This document shows, in pieces, positions 17,890 to 26,359 of a DNA stretch of 46,374 bases. The stretch comes from Planctomycetota bacterium (GTDB lineage: Bacteria > Planctomycetota > UBA8742 > UBA2392). Position numbers and translations under genes: made by a program. Below the pieces are notes generated by a model. That model worked only from the letters and a program-made list of their open reading frames with translations. It was not told where the DNA came from and did no database searches. Every line of letters starts with the position of its first letter. The first letter of the stretch is position 1. The stretch lies in contig JAJVIO010000051.1 in assembly GCA_022071975.1 (NCBI GenBank), forward strand, positions 1 to 46,374, in the 5' to 3' direction.

Positions 17890-19605
17890 TTGACCGCACG
17901 CGGACCCGCAATCGTACAGGCAGACCTCACGGTGCTGCTCGAGGTCGATCACCCGGATTACGAGCCGGCCCGTGACGCGCTCGCCGCGTTCAGCGAGCTG
18001 GTAAAAAGCCCCGAGCACATCCACACCTACCGCATCACACCGCTCAGCCTCTGGAACGCCGCCGCCTCAGGCATCACTGCCGCGCAGGTGCTTGATTCGC
18101 TGACGCGTCACTCGCGCTACGAAGTCCCCGAACTCGTGCGCACCGAGGTGCTCGAGTACATCAGCCGTTACGGCCGCCTGGTGCTGGACCTGCACGACGG
18201 CCGCTACGTGCTGCGCAGTGACGACACCGTGCTGCTGAAGATGCTGAGTCACCAGCGCGGCGTGGAGCAGTACTTTGAGGGCTTCCTCGACGATCGCACG
18301 GCGCTGATCAGCCAGTCGGCGCGCGGCTTCCTGAAGCAGGCGCTGGTCAAGGTAGGTTTTCCCGTCGAAGACCTGGCAGGCTACACGCCGGGCGCACCGC
18401 TCGACGTTCAATTGCGCGCGACAACCACAGGCGGCAAGCCCTTCAGCCTGCGGCGCTACCAGAAAGAAGCCGCCGAGGTGTTCTATGCCGGCGGCGGCCC
18501 GCGCGGCGGCAGCGGCGTGGTCGTGCTGCCCTGCGGCGCCGGCAAGACCATCGTCGCCATGGGCGCCATGGACCAGGTCAAGGCTCACACCCTGATCCTG
18601 ACCGCCAACGTAGTGGCCGTGCGGCAGTGGATCCGTGAAATCCTGGACAAGACCAGCCTGCACGAAGACCAGATCGCCGAGTACACGGGCGACCGCAAGT
18701 CGATCGCGCCGGTGACCGTGGCGACCTACCAGATCGTCACCTACCGCAAGCGCAAATCTGAGGAATTCCCGCACTTCGAGATCTTCAACAAGGGCGACTG
18801 GGGCCTGATCATTTACGACGAGGTCCACCTGCTGCCGGCGCCGGTGTTCCGGGCCACGGCCGCCATCCAGTCGCGCCGCCGCCTGGGCCTGACGGCCACG
18901 CTGGTGCGCGAGGACGGCCTTGAGGAGGACGTGTTCAGCCTGGTTGGCCCCAAGCGCTACGACGTGCCCTGGCGCGAGCTGGAGAAGCAGGGCTGGATCG
19001 CCACCGCCGACTGCACCGAAGTGCGCGTCGAGCTGCCAAGCCCGCAGCGCATGCCCTACGCGCTGGCCGGCCAGCGCGAACAGTACCGCATCGCGGCCGA
19101 GAACCCGGTGAAGATGGACGTGCTGGCGGCGCTGCTTGAGCTGCACAAGGGCGACCGCGTGCTGGTGATCGCGCAGTATCTCGACCAGCTGCACGAGCTG
19201 GCGGAGCGCTTCAAGCTGCCGCTGATCGAAGGCAAGACACCGAGCAGGAAGCGCGAAGAGCTGTACGCGAAGTTCCGAAGCGGCGAGATCGGCACGCTGG
19301 TGGTCAGCAAGGTCGGCAACTTCGCCGTGGACCTGCCCGATGCCAACGTGATGGTGCAGCTGAGCGGCACCTTCGGCAGCCGCCAGGAAGAGGCCCAGCG
19401 CCTGGGGCGCATCCTGCGCCCCAAGGAAGATGGCTCGCTGGCGCGTTTCTACACCATCGTGACGCGCGAGACCCGCGACCAGGAGTTCAGCGCCAACCGC
19501 CAGCTGTTTCTCGTTGAGCAGGGCTACCGCTACCGCATCGTGGAGGCCGGCGAGGTGCTGGGCGGCCAGTTTACGCCAGCGCAGCCGCAGGAGGCCACAT
19601 CGTGA
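17890..19605 (+). CDS. XPB/Rad25-type superfamily 2 DNA helicase
   Basis: A 571-residue bacterial XPB homologue, a 3'-5' ATP-dependent DNA translocase linked to DNA opening in repair and transcription. Residues about 7-110 form the Helicase_C_3/XPB N-terminal domain (HTYRITPLSLWNAAASGITA). The motor follows: Q-motif region FSLRRYQKEAA (186-196), Walker A PCGAGKT (214-220), the DEVH box (310-313), motif III LGLTAT (332-337), the XPB-specific RED motif (340-342) and motif VI QRLGRILRPK (503-512). All key residues are present, so activity is expected. The start is TTG at 17890 with GGAG seven bases upstream. The 65-codon gene that follows starts inside its stop codon, and a second Helicase_C_3 gene follows that one. 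XPB is scattered among bacteria, so past transfer is possible. Confidence 0.93.
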   Translation: MTARGPAIVQADLTVLLEVDHPDYEPARDALAAFSELVKSPEHIHTYRITPLSLWNAAASGITAAQVLDSLTRHSRYEVPELVRTEVLEYISRYGRLVLDLHDGRYVLRSDDTVLLKMLSHQRGVEQYFEGFLDDRTALISQSARGFLKQALVKVGFPVEDLAGYTPGAPLDVQLRATTTGGKPFSLRRYQKEAAEVFYAGGGPRGGSGVVVLPCGAGKTIVAMGAMDQVKAHTLILTANVVAVRQWIREILDKTSLHEDQIAEYTGDRKSIAPVTVATYQIVTYRKRKSEEFPHFEIFNKGDWGLIIYDEVHLLPAPVFRATAAIQSRRRLGLTATLVREDGLEEDVFSLVGPKRYDVPWRELEKQGWIATADCTEVRVELPSPQRMPYALAGQREQYRIAAENPVKMDVLAALLELHKGDRVLVIAQYLDQLHELAERFKLPLIEGKTPSRKREELYAKFRSGEIGTLVVSKVGNFAVDLPDANVMVQLSGTFGSRQEEAQRLGRILRPKEDGSLARFYTIVTRETRDQEFSANRQLFLVEQGYRYRIVEAGEVLGGQFTPAQPQEATS

Positions 19606-19799
19606 AGATGCACCTGCACGTGGGCGTGGTCGAGACTGTTGACGAGTCAACACTTGATGAAGTGCTGGCCGTGGCCCAGTGCACCGAGCGCGTGCTGGCC
19701 CGCCTGGCCCCCAACCTGGCAGTACTCGAACGCGAGGACGCCGAGAAGGTGATCGCGGCCCTCGAGGCCAACGGCCTTCACCCGAAGGTGATGCGATGA
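19602..19799 (+). CDS. Small protein encoded between XPB and its companion, unknown function
   Basis: A 65-residue protein I do not recognise. It begins MKMHLHVGVVETVDESTLDE and has a central helix-forming stretch, RVLARLAPNLAVLEREDAEK. The mix of a strand-like start and two helices suggests a compact alpha/beta adaptor. The GTG start overlaps the XPB stop codon (GTGA) and has AGGAGG seven bases upstream. Its own stop overlaps the ATG of the next gene (ATGA). Coupling at both ends indicates production in step with XPB. Base composition and codon use match its neighbours, so it is likely a real gene. Confidence 0.65.
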   Translation: MKMHLHVGVVETVDESTLDEVLAVAQCTERVLARLAPNLAVLEREDAEKVIAALEANGLHPKVMR

Positions 19800-21508
19800 C
19801 CGAGGCCGCCGCCGGCCCAACCCGCCGCTTCCGCGCCGCCGAGCTCGACCTGCTGGGCGTGCTTGAGGTCGTGATCGCGCGCGCACCCAAGGTGCTCAAA
19901 AACGGGCTGCCGAACCTGGCTTTCTTCCGCGCCGCCAACGCCGCGCTTTCCAGCCCCGACGGCGACGCGCAGGAAGGCGGCTTCGTGCAGGTCGAATTCT
20001 GGCTGACCCTGGCCCGCGAGCTGGAGCTGATCACGGTCGCCGACGGCCTGCTGGAGGTGACGCCCGCTGCCGACCAGTTCTGGGGCAATCCACCCGAGCA
20101 GCGGCAGGTGCTGCTCCGACGCGCCTGGCTGGATTCGCGGCAGCTGAACGAGTTTGCCCTGTCGCCCGAGCTGGAGCTGCCGTCGCTCAAGCGCGGCCGC
20201 ACCGTGGATGTCACCACCGACATCCCGCTGGCCGAGCGCATGCTGGAGGCCCGGCGTGAGCTGGTGCGCATCATCGAGGCCCTGCCCGGCGAAACCACGC
20301 TGCCGCAGCTGATACGCCGCCTTGAGCGCGAAGCGCGCGACCTGTTCATCAGCCACCAGGAAGACGGCAGCTGGCGACAGGTCTACTACCGCGGCATCCG
20401 CGAACGCGGCGGGCGCGAAGACGTCGAGCGCGAAGGCGGCTGGGAACTTGTGGAAGGCGCGATCCTGCGCCTGATGTGCGCCCTGCCGCTCGACCGCCTG
20501 GGCTGGATCGAGTACGAGCCGCGCACCCAGACCATCACGCCGCTCGCCGAAGGCCCCCACGAAGAGCCCAGCTTCGAGGCCGTCGTGCAGCCCAACTTCG
20601 AGGTCGTTGCCCTGGGCGACCGGCCCGATCCCTCGGCGTTGTGGCGACTGGCGCGCTTCACCACACCACGTCCGGAAGGGCGCGTGCGGACATACGTGCT
20701 CGAGCGCAAGCCGTTCTCGGACGCGCTGGGGCGGGGATACTCGGCCGCTGAGCTGATCGACTTCCTGGCCGGCCTGTCGCGCGCGCCCCTGCCCCAGAAC
20801 GTGCGCTTTTCTTTGAACGACTGGGCGACGCTCTCCGAGCGCATCAAGGTCTGGCCCGACGCGCTGTTGATCGAGGCCGAAGGTGTTGAGGAACTCGAAA
20901 AGCTGCTGCCCGCCAGGCTGCTGGAAGCGCTGCAGCCGACCCGGCTTGCCGGCGGGCACTACGCCTGCCCGGCGCCGGCGCCCGACACGATGCGCGAGGT
21001 GATGCCTCCGCGCCGCACGCTGCTGGATTACACACGCCGGCTGGCGCCCGTGATCGCGCCGGGCGAAGGCACAGTGCTGTTCGCCCCGCGCGAGGAACTG
21101 CATCTGCGCGCGCGCCAGTTGCTGGCGCTGGTCAGCCGCGGGCGCAGCACCGACCGCTACGAGCTTGACCCTCTGCTGGTGGAGCAGTCGGCTGCCGCGC
21201 TGGGATCATCCGAGCTGATGCGCCGCATCCGCGAAGGCCTCTCGAAGCCGCTTTCCGCCACGCTCGGCCTCGCGCTGCGCACCTGGGCCGGTGAGTTCAC
21301 GCGTCCCTACGCGGGCAGCGTGGAGGTATTCCTGGCCGAGAATCGCGAGCAGGCGGAGCTGCTGGACGAGATGCCCGATTTCCGGCGCTGGGTGGACCGG
21401 CGCCTCGCGCCCGGCATCTTCCTGCTGCGCAAGGGCGGCACCGAGGGCGTGCGCGAGCTGTTGAAACAGCTCGGCATACCGATGCGCGATGACGCGAGGG
21501 GACGTTGA
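19796..21508 (+). CDS. Helicase_C_3-domain protein, predicted XPB companion
   Basis: A 570-residue protein with no helicase motor. The recognisable segment is at about residues 258-350: EAVVQPNFEVVALGDRPDPS, RTYVLERKPFSDALGRGYSA and LSRAPLPQNVRFSLNDW. This is the Helicase_C_3 (XPB/Ssl2 N-terminal-like) pattern also found at the N terminus of the XPB encoded upstream. No Walker A or DEAD-type box is visible. The start at 19796 overlaps the previous stop (ATGA); upstream in-frame starts lie within the small gene. Shared domain and coupled genes suggest it binds XPB or the same DNA structure. Proteins of this type next to bacterial XPB are known in actinobacteria as far as I recall; their function is unsettled. 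Confidence 0.75.
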   Translation: MTEAAAGPTRRFRAAELDLLGVLEVVIARAPKVLKNGLPNLAFFRAANAALSSPDGDAQEGGFVQVEFWLTLARELELITVADGLLEVTPAADQFWGNPPEQRQVLLRRAWLDSRQLNEFALSPELELPSLKRGRTVDVTTDIPLAERMLEARRELVRIIEALPGETTLPQLIRRLEREARDLFISHQEDGSWRQVYYRGIRERGGREDVEREGGWELVEGAILRLMCALPLDRLGWIEYEPRTQTITPLAEGPHEEPSFEAVVQPNFEVVALGDRPDPSALWRLARFTTPRPEGRVRTYVLERKPFSDALGRGYSAAELIDFLAGLSRAPLPQNVRFSLNDWATLSERIKVWPDALLIEAEGVEELEKLLPARLLEALQPTRLAGGHYACPAPAPDTMREVMPPRRTLLDYTRRLAPVIAPGEGTVLFAPREELHLRARQLLALVSRGRSTDRYELDPLLVEQSAAALGSSELMRRIREGLSKPLSATLGLALRTWAGEFTRPYAGSVEVFLAENREQAELLDEMPDFRRWVDRRLAPGIFLLRKGGTEGVRELLKQLGIPMRDDARGR

Positions 21509-22920
21509 TGCGGCTTGTGACCCTGTTGTTCGCGCTGCTGCTGGCGGGCTGCACCATCATGCCCGATGAGCAGGACCCGCTGCCCGAAGGCGTGACCGAC
21601 CCAAAGGAAGAACTGGTCGCGCACCTCAAGGACAATCCCAACGACCTCGACTCACACGCCGACCTGCTGCGCCTGCAGATCAAGGACGGCGACGTCGAAG
21701 GCGCGCAAACCACAGTCGGGCATGCTTTGAAGCACAACGGCGGGGACTACCGCGCCCACCTGCTGGCCGCGCAGTTCCATCGCTGGCAGCAGGACCTGAT
21801 CAGCGCCGAAAAGTCGCTGCTGACAGCCCGTGACCTTGCCCCCGGCAAGCTGGAACCGCGCGTCGCGCTGGGCGGCCTGTACAACCAGACCTACCTGGAA
21901 GACGAAGAGCTTGAGCAGCGGCGCATCGCGCTGGAACTCGCCGAGCCCGCCCTGCGCCCCGAGTTCCTGCTGGATTACGCCTACGCCTGCGCTGACCTCG
22001 GCCGAGACGACAAGGCGCTTGAGCTGGCCAACGCCCTGCTGGCCGAGAAAGAGGCACCCCCCGAGCGCCGCTCGCGCGCCCACGTGCTCCTGTGCGAGCT
22101 TTCGCTGCGCCGCGAACTCGAGACCGAAGCCGTAAACCACCTGCTGGAAGCGCTGAAGCTGCAGCCCGACTACGAGGGTCTGGTGCAATACGCCGCGCGG
22201 CTGGTCACGGCCGTGCGCGACGGCAAAGCGCTGGAACCGGTATTCGATCGCACGCTGGAAACCCAGGATCGCGTCGAGCTGCGCTGGGCAGCGCTGTTCG
22301 GGAAGTGGATGCTGGACGTGCAGCGCGCGGCGGCGAACAAGCAGGACCCGCTGGGCGAAGACGTGGTGAACTGGTACCGGCGCCTGGACGCCGTGTCGCC
22401 GTCGCACCCGGACAGCCTCACGCGCCACTACCAGCTGCTGGCCCTGAACCCCGAGCGCGGAGAGGAACGCGCGGCCGTGGCGAAGCAGCTGAAAGCGATC
22501 GACTTCAGTGAGCCGTCGGCGCCTGTAAGCCTGGCGAGTGTGATCAGCCTGTGGCGGGCCGAAGACGCCCTGCGCTTGAACGCACCGAACATCACGCTGT
22601 TCGAATTGACGCAGCTTGAAGTGCGTGAGCCGAAGCTGGACGGCATCCGCATCATGCGCACCATGGCGCTGTTCAAGGCCCGCGACGACGAGCAGTGCCT
22701 GAACGCCATCAACGGCTGGCTTGAGGAGTCTGAAGAAGACAACGACTTCCTGCTTTCCATGCGCTGGTGGATCATGCTGCGCGACGGCAAGAGCAAAGAG
22801 GTGCTGCAGGAGATCCGCGGCCGCGAAAAAGAACCCACCAACGCGACGCTGTGGATCGAGTCCGTGGCGACCTTCCACCTGTACCGCAGCGGCGGCGAAT
22901 TGCCGCCTGACAACGGGTAG
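21508..22920 (+). CDS. Lipoprotein with TPR-like helical repeats
   Basis: A 470-residue predicted lipoprotein. It starts at the ATG that shares its A with the preceding TGA (TGATG), with a lipoprotein signal MRLVTLLFALLLAGC and lipid-modified Cys at residue 15. The mature chain is helical with tetratricopeptide-like pairs: ALKHNGGDYRAHLLAAQFHR, then SAEKSLLTARDLAPGKLEPR, then AYACADLGRDDKALELANAL. TPR units usually mediate protein binding. There is no enzymatic motif. It is the last gene of the XPB cluster and converges on yraN with a gap of only two bases. Its link to the helicase may be positional only. Confidence 0.8.
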   Translation: MRLVTLLFALLLAGCTIMPDEQDPLPEGVTDPKEELVAHLKDNPNDLDSHADLLRLQIKDGDVEGAQTTVGHALKHNGGDYRAHLLAAQFHRWQQDLISAEKSLLTARDLAPGKLEPRVALGGLYNQTYLEDEELEQRRIALELAEPALRPEFLLDYAYACADLGRDDKALELANALLAEKEAPPERRSRAHVLLCELSLRRELETEAVNHLLEALKLQPDYEGLVQYAARLVTAVRDGKALEPVFDRTLETQDRVELRWAALFGKWMLDVQRAAANKQDPLGEDVVNWYRRLDAVSPSHPDSLTRHYQLLALNPERGEERAAVAKQLKAIDFSEPSAPVSLASVISLWRAEDALRLNAPNITLFELTQLEVREPKLDGIRIMRTMALFKARDDEQCLNAINGWLEESEEDNDFLLSMRWWIMLRDGKSKEVLQEIRGREKEPTNATLWIESVATFHLYRSGGELPPDNG

Positions 22921-22922
22921 GC

Positions 22923-23381
22923 CTACCCCCGCTTCAGCACGCTGGCGTCAAAGGCGTTCTCGTAATGCTCGGCCCGGATCGGCTCGTCGCGGTCGTTCAG
23001 GTAGACGCCCACGATGTCGAAGCGCAGCACGTCGTGGAAGCCTTTGCGCGGCAGCAGGCGCCGGGCTGTCTCAACCACCTGGCGCTGCTTGCGGATGTCC
23101 ACGGCCTCGCGCGGGGTAATCAGGCCGCCTTCCTTGCGAGCGCGCACCTCGACCACCACCAGGCCCTCGTTGCCCTTGATGCGGCCGACCAGGTCGAGCT
23201 CGCCGTCTTCGTCCATCATGCCGCGTTCAACCAGGCGGAAGCGCTTCTCCTTCTTCAGGAAGGCGAGCGCGAACTCCTCGGCCGCATCCCCCACCGCCCG
23301 CGAGCGCGAGCGCCCGCGCTCAGCCGCCTTACGCGGCCGCAGCTCCCGGAAGACTGCGCCAACGAGCTCGAAGAAGAACAC
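22923..23381 (-). CDS. yraN: YraN/UPF0102 family endonuclease-like protein
   Basis: A 152-residue member of UPF0102, a restriction-endonuclease-like fold whose biological role is poorly defined. The family pattern is present: GDAAEEFALAFLKKEKRFRL (about residues 31-50), then the core GELDLVGR followed by EGLVVVEVRARKEG, with the acidic D-ExK-like residues (Asp63 and Glu78; Arg replaces the usual Lys after the Glu). The first 28 residues are an extra basic, Arg-rich extension. The start is GTG at 23381 directly after a run of G. It lies at the end of the trmD-rplS group, a common position for yraN in bacteria. Confidence 0.85.
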   Translation of the reverse strand: MFFFELVGAVFRELRPRKAAERGRSRSRAVGDAAEEFALAFLKKEKRFRLVERGMMDEDGELDLVGRIKGNEGLVVVEVRARKEGGLITPREAVDIRKQRQVVETARRLLPRKGFHDVLRFDIVGVYLNDRDEPIRAEHYENAFDASVLKRG

Positions 23382-23395
23382 TTTCCCCCCGGACG

Positions 23396-23422
23396 CAAAC
23401 AGGGCCGCATGCGCGGCCCTGT
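23396..23422 (-). terminator. Intrinsic terminator-like hairpin after rplS
   Basis: A perfect 10-bp stem (ACAGGGCCGC and GCGGCCCTGT) with a 4-base loop lies in the gap between rplS and yraN. On the minus strand the stem is followed only by TTTG, so termination may be partial. Confidence 0.5.
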
Positions 23423-23450
23423 CAGGTTAGCAATCTGTTGTGGCCTGCTG

Positions 23451-23906
23451 CTAGCTTTCGGCCTTGGCCTCGGCGGCCTCTTCCTTGGCCGGCTCTGCGG
23501 CCTTGGCGGGCTGTTCGTCGGCGGTGCGGCGGTCGTCGAGCTTGCCCATGTGCGTGGCGTTGAGCTTCTCGGCGATGCGGGTGGACTTGCCGACGCGCTC
23601 GCGCAGGTAGTACAGCTTGGCGCGGCGCACCTTGCCGGCGCGCTTGACTTCGATCTTGGTGACGTTGGGGCTGTGCAGCGGGAAGATACGCTCCACGCCT
23701 TCGCCCTCCACGATGCGACGCACGGTGAAGGTCTCGCGCAGGCCGCCGCCCTTGCGGGCGATGCAGATGCCGCTGAAGATCTGGATGCGCTCCTTGTCGC
23801 CTTCCTTGATGCGGACGTGCACGTCAACCGAGTCACCCACGTGGAACACGGGGATGTCGGTCTTGATCACTTCACGGCGCTCTAGCTCGTGTGCAAAGCC
23901 TGTCAT
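23451..23906 (-). CDS. rplS: 50S ribosomal protein L19
   Basis: L19 sits at the 30S-50S interface. The 151-residue protein has the full family core: [68 protein letters not shown] and [17 protein letters not shown]. After about residue 115 comes an extra Ala/Glu/Lys-rich tail ([19 protein letters not shown]), making it about 35 residues longer than usual. The start at 23906 has AAGGAA just upstream. It follows trmD by 28 bases, the classical trmD-rplS order, but rpsP and rimM are not present here. Confidence 0.96.
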   Translation of the reverse strand: MTGFAHELERREVIKTDIPVFHVGDSVDVHVRIKEGDKERIQIFSGICIARKGGGLRETFTVRRIVEGEGVERIFPLHSPNVTKIEVKRAGKVRRAKLYYLRERVGKSTRIAEKLNATHMGKLDDRRTADEQPAKAAEPAKEEAAEAKAES

Positions 23907-23934
23907 GGTTCCTTCTCCGTCCGGCGCAGGCCGG

Positions 23935-24630
23935 TCATTCGTCGTCCAGCAAATCCGGACGTCTTTCTTTCGTTCTCTTTCGCGCCTGTTCGAGGCGCCA
24001 TTTCGCTATCTCACCGTGGTGGCCTGACTGCAGCACTTCGGGCACCCGCATCCCCTCAAACTCGACGGGACGCGTGTAATGCGGGTACTCGATCAGCTTC
24101 CCGCCCAGGCCCTTGCCAAAACTTTCTTCGTCGGCGCTGGCCTCATCGCCCAGCACCCCCGGCAGCAGCCTCACTACCGCGTCGGTGATCACCAGCGCCG
24201 CCAGCTCACCGCCGGACAGCACGTAATCGCCGATGCTGATCTCGTCCCACTGCCAGCCCAGCCGGATCCGTTCATCGAACCCTTCGTAGCGGCCGCACAA
24301 CATCAGGATGCGCGGCTTGGCCGCCAGCTCTTCGGCGACGCGCTGCGTAAAGGGCCGGCCCTGGGGTGTCAGCAGCACCATGTGGGGCAGCTCGGCCTGC
24401 GGCAGCACGTGGCGGATGCATTTGAAGATCGGCTCGGGCTTCAGCACCATTCCCGCGCCGCCCCCGTAAGGGCGATCGTCCACGGCCTGGTGGACGCCTT
24501 CCGCGAAATCACGGAAGTTGTGCAGGTGGTACTCCACGGCGCCCTGCTCGGCCGCGATGCGTGGGATGCTCTGTTCAAGCACCGCTTGCACCATGGCAGG
24601 AAACAGGGTCAGGATGTCAAAGCGCAACAT
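23935..24630 (-). CDS. trmD: tRNA (guanine-N1)-methyltransferase
   Basis: TrmD uses S-adenosylmethionine to methylate G37 of tRNAs and prevents +1 frameshifting. The 231-residue protein contains the trefoil-knot motifs: [59 protein letters not shown] and [11 protein letters not shown], with catalytic-region residues intact. The ATG lies one base beyond a short inverted repeat array and has no Shine-Dalgarno sequence, so its translation may depend on the fold of that array. It follows rplQ, which joins the trmD-rplS group to the end of the alpha operon. Confidence 0.96.
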   Translation of the reverse strand: MLRFDILTLFPAMVQAVLEQSIPRIAAEQGAVEYHLHNFRDFAEGVHQAVDDRPYGGGAGMVLKPEPIFKCIRHVLPQAELPHMVLLTPQGRPFTQRVAEELAAKPRILMLCGRYEGFDERIRLGWQWDEISIGDYVLSGGELAALVITDAVVRLLPGVLGDEASADEESFGKGLGGKLIEYPHYTRPVEFEGMRVPEVLQSGHHGEIAKWRLEQARKRTKERRPDLLDDE

Positions 24631-24631
24631 G

Positions 24632-24713
24632 GTTGTCTGTTGTCAGTTGCCAGTTGTCAGAACTGCAGACTGTCCGTTGCCTGGCCGACAACCGAAAACC
24701 GACAACCGACAAC
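24632..24713. repeat. Inverted array of 7-nt tandem repeats (4 + 4 units)
   Basis: Four units of the type GTTGTCN (24632-24659; the third reads GTTGCCA) are followed by a 26-base centre containing two degenerate units, then four units CGACAAC (24686-24713; the second reads CGAAAAC). The arms pair in register to give a hairpin. The array fills the whole gap between rplQ and trmD: its last base is the first base of the rplQ stop triplet on this strand, and the other end nearly touches the trmD start codon. Confidence 0.9.
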
Positions 24714-25177
24714 TAAGCCTTTTCTACCTTGGTCCAGGGCGAAGCCGTCAGCTCGAAGATGCACTGGCTGGCGTTGTCGCCCACGCGTGTGCGCGCCATG
24801 CGGATGATGCGCGTGTATCCGCCGTCACGGTCCTTGTTGCGCGGGCCGATGTCGCGGAACAGCTTCTGCACGGTGGTGCGCGCCACGACGCGAACCTTGG
24901 TTACCTTCTCCTTGCCTTCACCGGTGGACTCGGTGGTGGTCACCTCGTTCTCAAGCTTGCGGTTGCCCGCGAGCTGGACGGCGCGACGCACGTTGTTCAG
25001 GTTGTCGACCTTGCCAAGGTGAATCACCTTCTCGGCCAGCGGCTGGAACTGCTTGGCCTTCTCGACGGTGGTCACGATGCGCTCATGGTCGATCAGCGCC
25101 TGGATCATGTTCCGGCCCATGGCCTTGCGATGGGCCGGGCTGACACCGAGTTTTCTTCCGCGATTGCGATGACGCAT
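24713..25177 (-). CDS. rplQ: 50S ribosomal protein L17
   Basis: L17 lines the region near the peptide exit site. The N-terminal signature MRHRNRGRKLGVSPAHRKAM and the late motif GGYTRIIRMARTRVGDNA are clear. At 154 residues it is longer than the usual 115-130 because of an insertion of about 25 residues at 75-100 (ENEVTTTESTGEGKEKVTK) and a short tail. AGGAG precedes the ATG by eight bases. It is the last gene of the alpha-operon set, downstream of rpoA as usual. Confidence 0.96.
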   Translation of the reverse strand: MRHRNRGRKLGVSPAHRKAMGRNMIQALIDHERIVTTVEKAKQFQPLAEKVIHLGKVDNLNNVRRAVQLAGNRKLENEVTTTESTGEGKEKVTKVRVVARTTVQKLFRDIGPRNKDRDGGYTRIIRMARTRVGDNASQCIFELTASPWTKVEKA

Positions 25178-25198
25178 TGTTCTGCTCCTGGCCGGTTC

Positions 25199-26251
25199 CT
25201 ATTCGGAGACCGCGCCGGCCATGCTGCCGTGTTCGACCCCGCCCTCGGAACCCATGCCGAAGTCGGTCAGGTCCATGCCGAAGTGCAGGCCCATGTCTTC
25301 AATCTTCTTCTTGATTTCCTTGAGCGTGGTCTTGCCCAGGTTGCGGATCTCGAGCAGGTCGTCTTCGCTGCGCGAGACAAGGTCCGCGATGGTGTGGATG
25401 CGCTCGGCGCGCATGCAGTTGTTGGCGCGCACGTTCAGGTCCAGCTCCGTGATGGGGCGCAGAAGCAGCTGCTTCAGGCGCTCCATTTCGTCGCTCTTGC
25501 GGCCGGCGTCGCCCACCTTGGCGCCCTCGGCCACGAGCTGGTCCTTGAGCTCGTAGTACTGGACGAACGGGTTCAGGTGCTTGCGCATGATCTTGGCGCT
25601 TTCCACCAGGCAGAACTCCGGGTCCTTGGTGCCGTCGGTCCAGATCTCGAGGATCAGGCGGTCGTAGTTGGTCAGCTTGCCGACGCGGGTGTACTCGGTC
25701 TTGAAGCGCACGCGGGTGACCGGGCTGAAGTTGGCGTCCAGCCAGATCAGGCCCAGCTCGCTGCTGCCCTGGCTGAGCTCCTCGGCGGTCTGGTAGCCGC
25801 GGCCGCGCTTGACGGTCACTTCCAGCTCAAAGGGCTGCGCCGCGGTGAGGTGGCAGAGCACCAGCTCGGGGTTCATCACCTCGGCCTCGGGATCGGGTGT
25901 GAAGTCGCCGGCGGTGACTTCGCCCTTCTTGTTCACCTTCAGGTGCAGCACGCGCGGCTGGTCGGTGCTGAGGGCGACCTGCAGCTTCTTCACGGCCATC
26001 ACAATGTGGGGCACGTCTTCCAGCACGCCCTTGGGGCTCTCGAACTCGTGGCTCACGCCCTTGATCTTCAGCGAAACGGGGGCAGTGCCCTCGAGGCTCG
26101 AAAGCAGAATACGCCGCAGGCTGTTGCCAATGGTGGTACCGAAACCGCGCTCGAACGGCTCGACCGTGAAACGGCCAAAGCTGTCGGTCTGGGTTTCTTT
26201 GTCGCAGATAAGTCGGTTCGGCAGCTCAAGCCCACGCCAGCGAATTCTCAT
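25199..26251 (-). CDS. rpoA: DNA-directed RNA polymerase subunit alpha
   Basis: The alpha subunit nucleates assembly of RNA polymerase. The 350-residue product has the N-terminal assembly domain (FTVEPFERGFGTTIGNSLRR, ILLSSLEGTAP) and the C-terminal domain that binds UP elements and activators (NNCMRAERIHTIADLVSRSE, LLEIRNLGKTTLKEIKKKI). The start at 26251 (MRIRWRGLELP) has GGAGATG just upstream; a start 18 codons earlier lacks support. It follows rpsK directly. The rpsD gene usually found between them is absent. Confidence 0.97.
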   Translation of the reverse strand: MRIRWRGLELPNRLICDKETQTDSFGRFTVEPFERGFGTTIGNSLRRILLSSLEGTAPVSLKIKGVSHEFESPKGVLEDVPHIVMAVKKLQVALSTDQPRVLHLKVNKKGEVTAGDFTPDPEAEVMNPELVLCHLTAAQPFELEVTVKRGRGYQTAEELSQGSSELGLIWLDANFSPVTRVRFKTEYTRVGKLTNYDRLILEIWTDGTKDPEFCLVESAKIMRKHLNPFVQYYELKDQLVAEGAKVGDAGRKSDEMERLKQLLLRPITELDLNVRANNCMRAERIHTIADLVSRSEDDLLEIRNLGKTTLKEIKKKIEDMGLHFGMDLTDFGMGSEGGVEHGSMAGAVSE

Positions 26252-26359
26252 TCGACATCTCCTCGCTTCCCTGGCCCATCCCGGGGTTCCCGGTGCGCCG
26301 CGCACCTTCCGTTACCCGGGCAACGTCAACACGTCGTGCGGCGAAAAATCATCCAGCGC

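Noticed and set aside
17545-17911. Small genes in the divergent gap before XPB
   Set aside because: Several short overlapping frames exist on both strands, but none has a ribosome-binding site or family resemblance, and they overlap the promoter elements.
18067-20349. Antisense open frame of about 760 codons opposite XPB
   Set aside because: The plus strand carries all helicase motifs; the antisense product has no family features and an Arg/Ser/Gln-rich composition typical of shadow frames.
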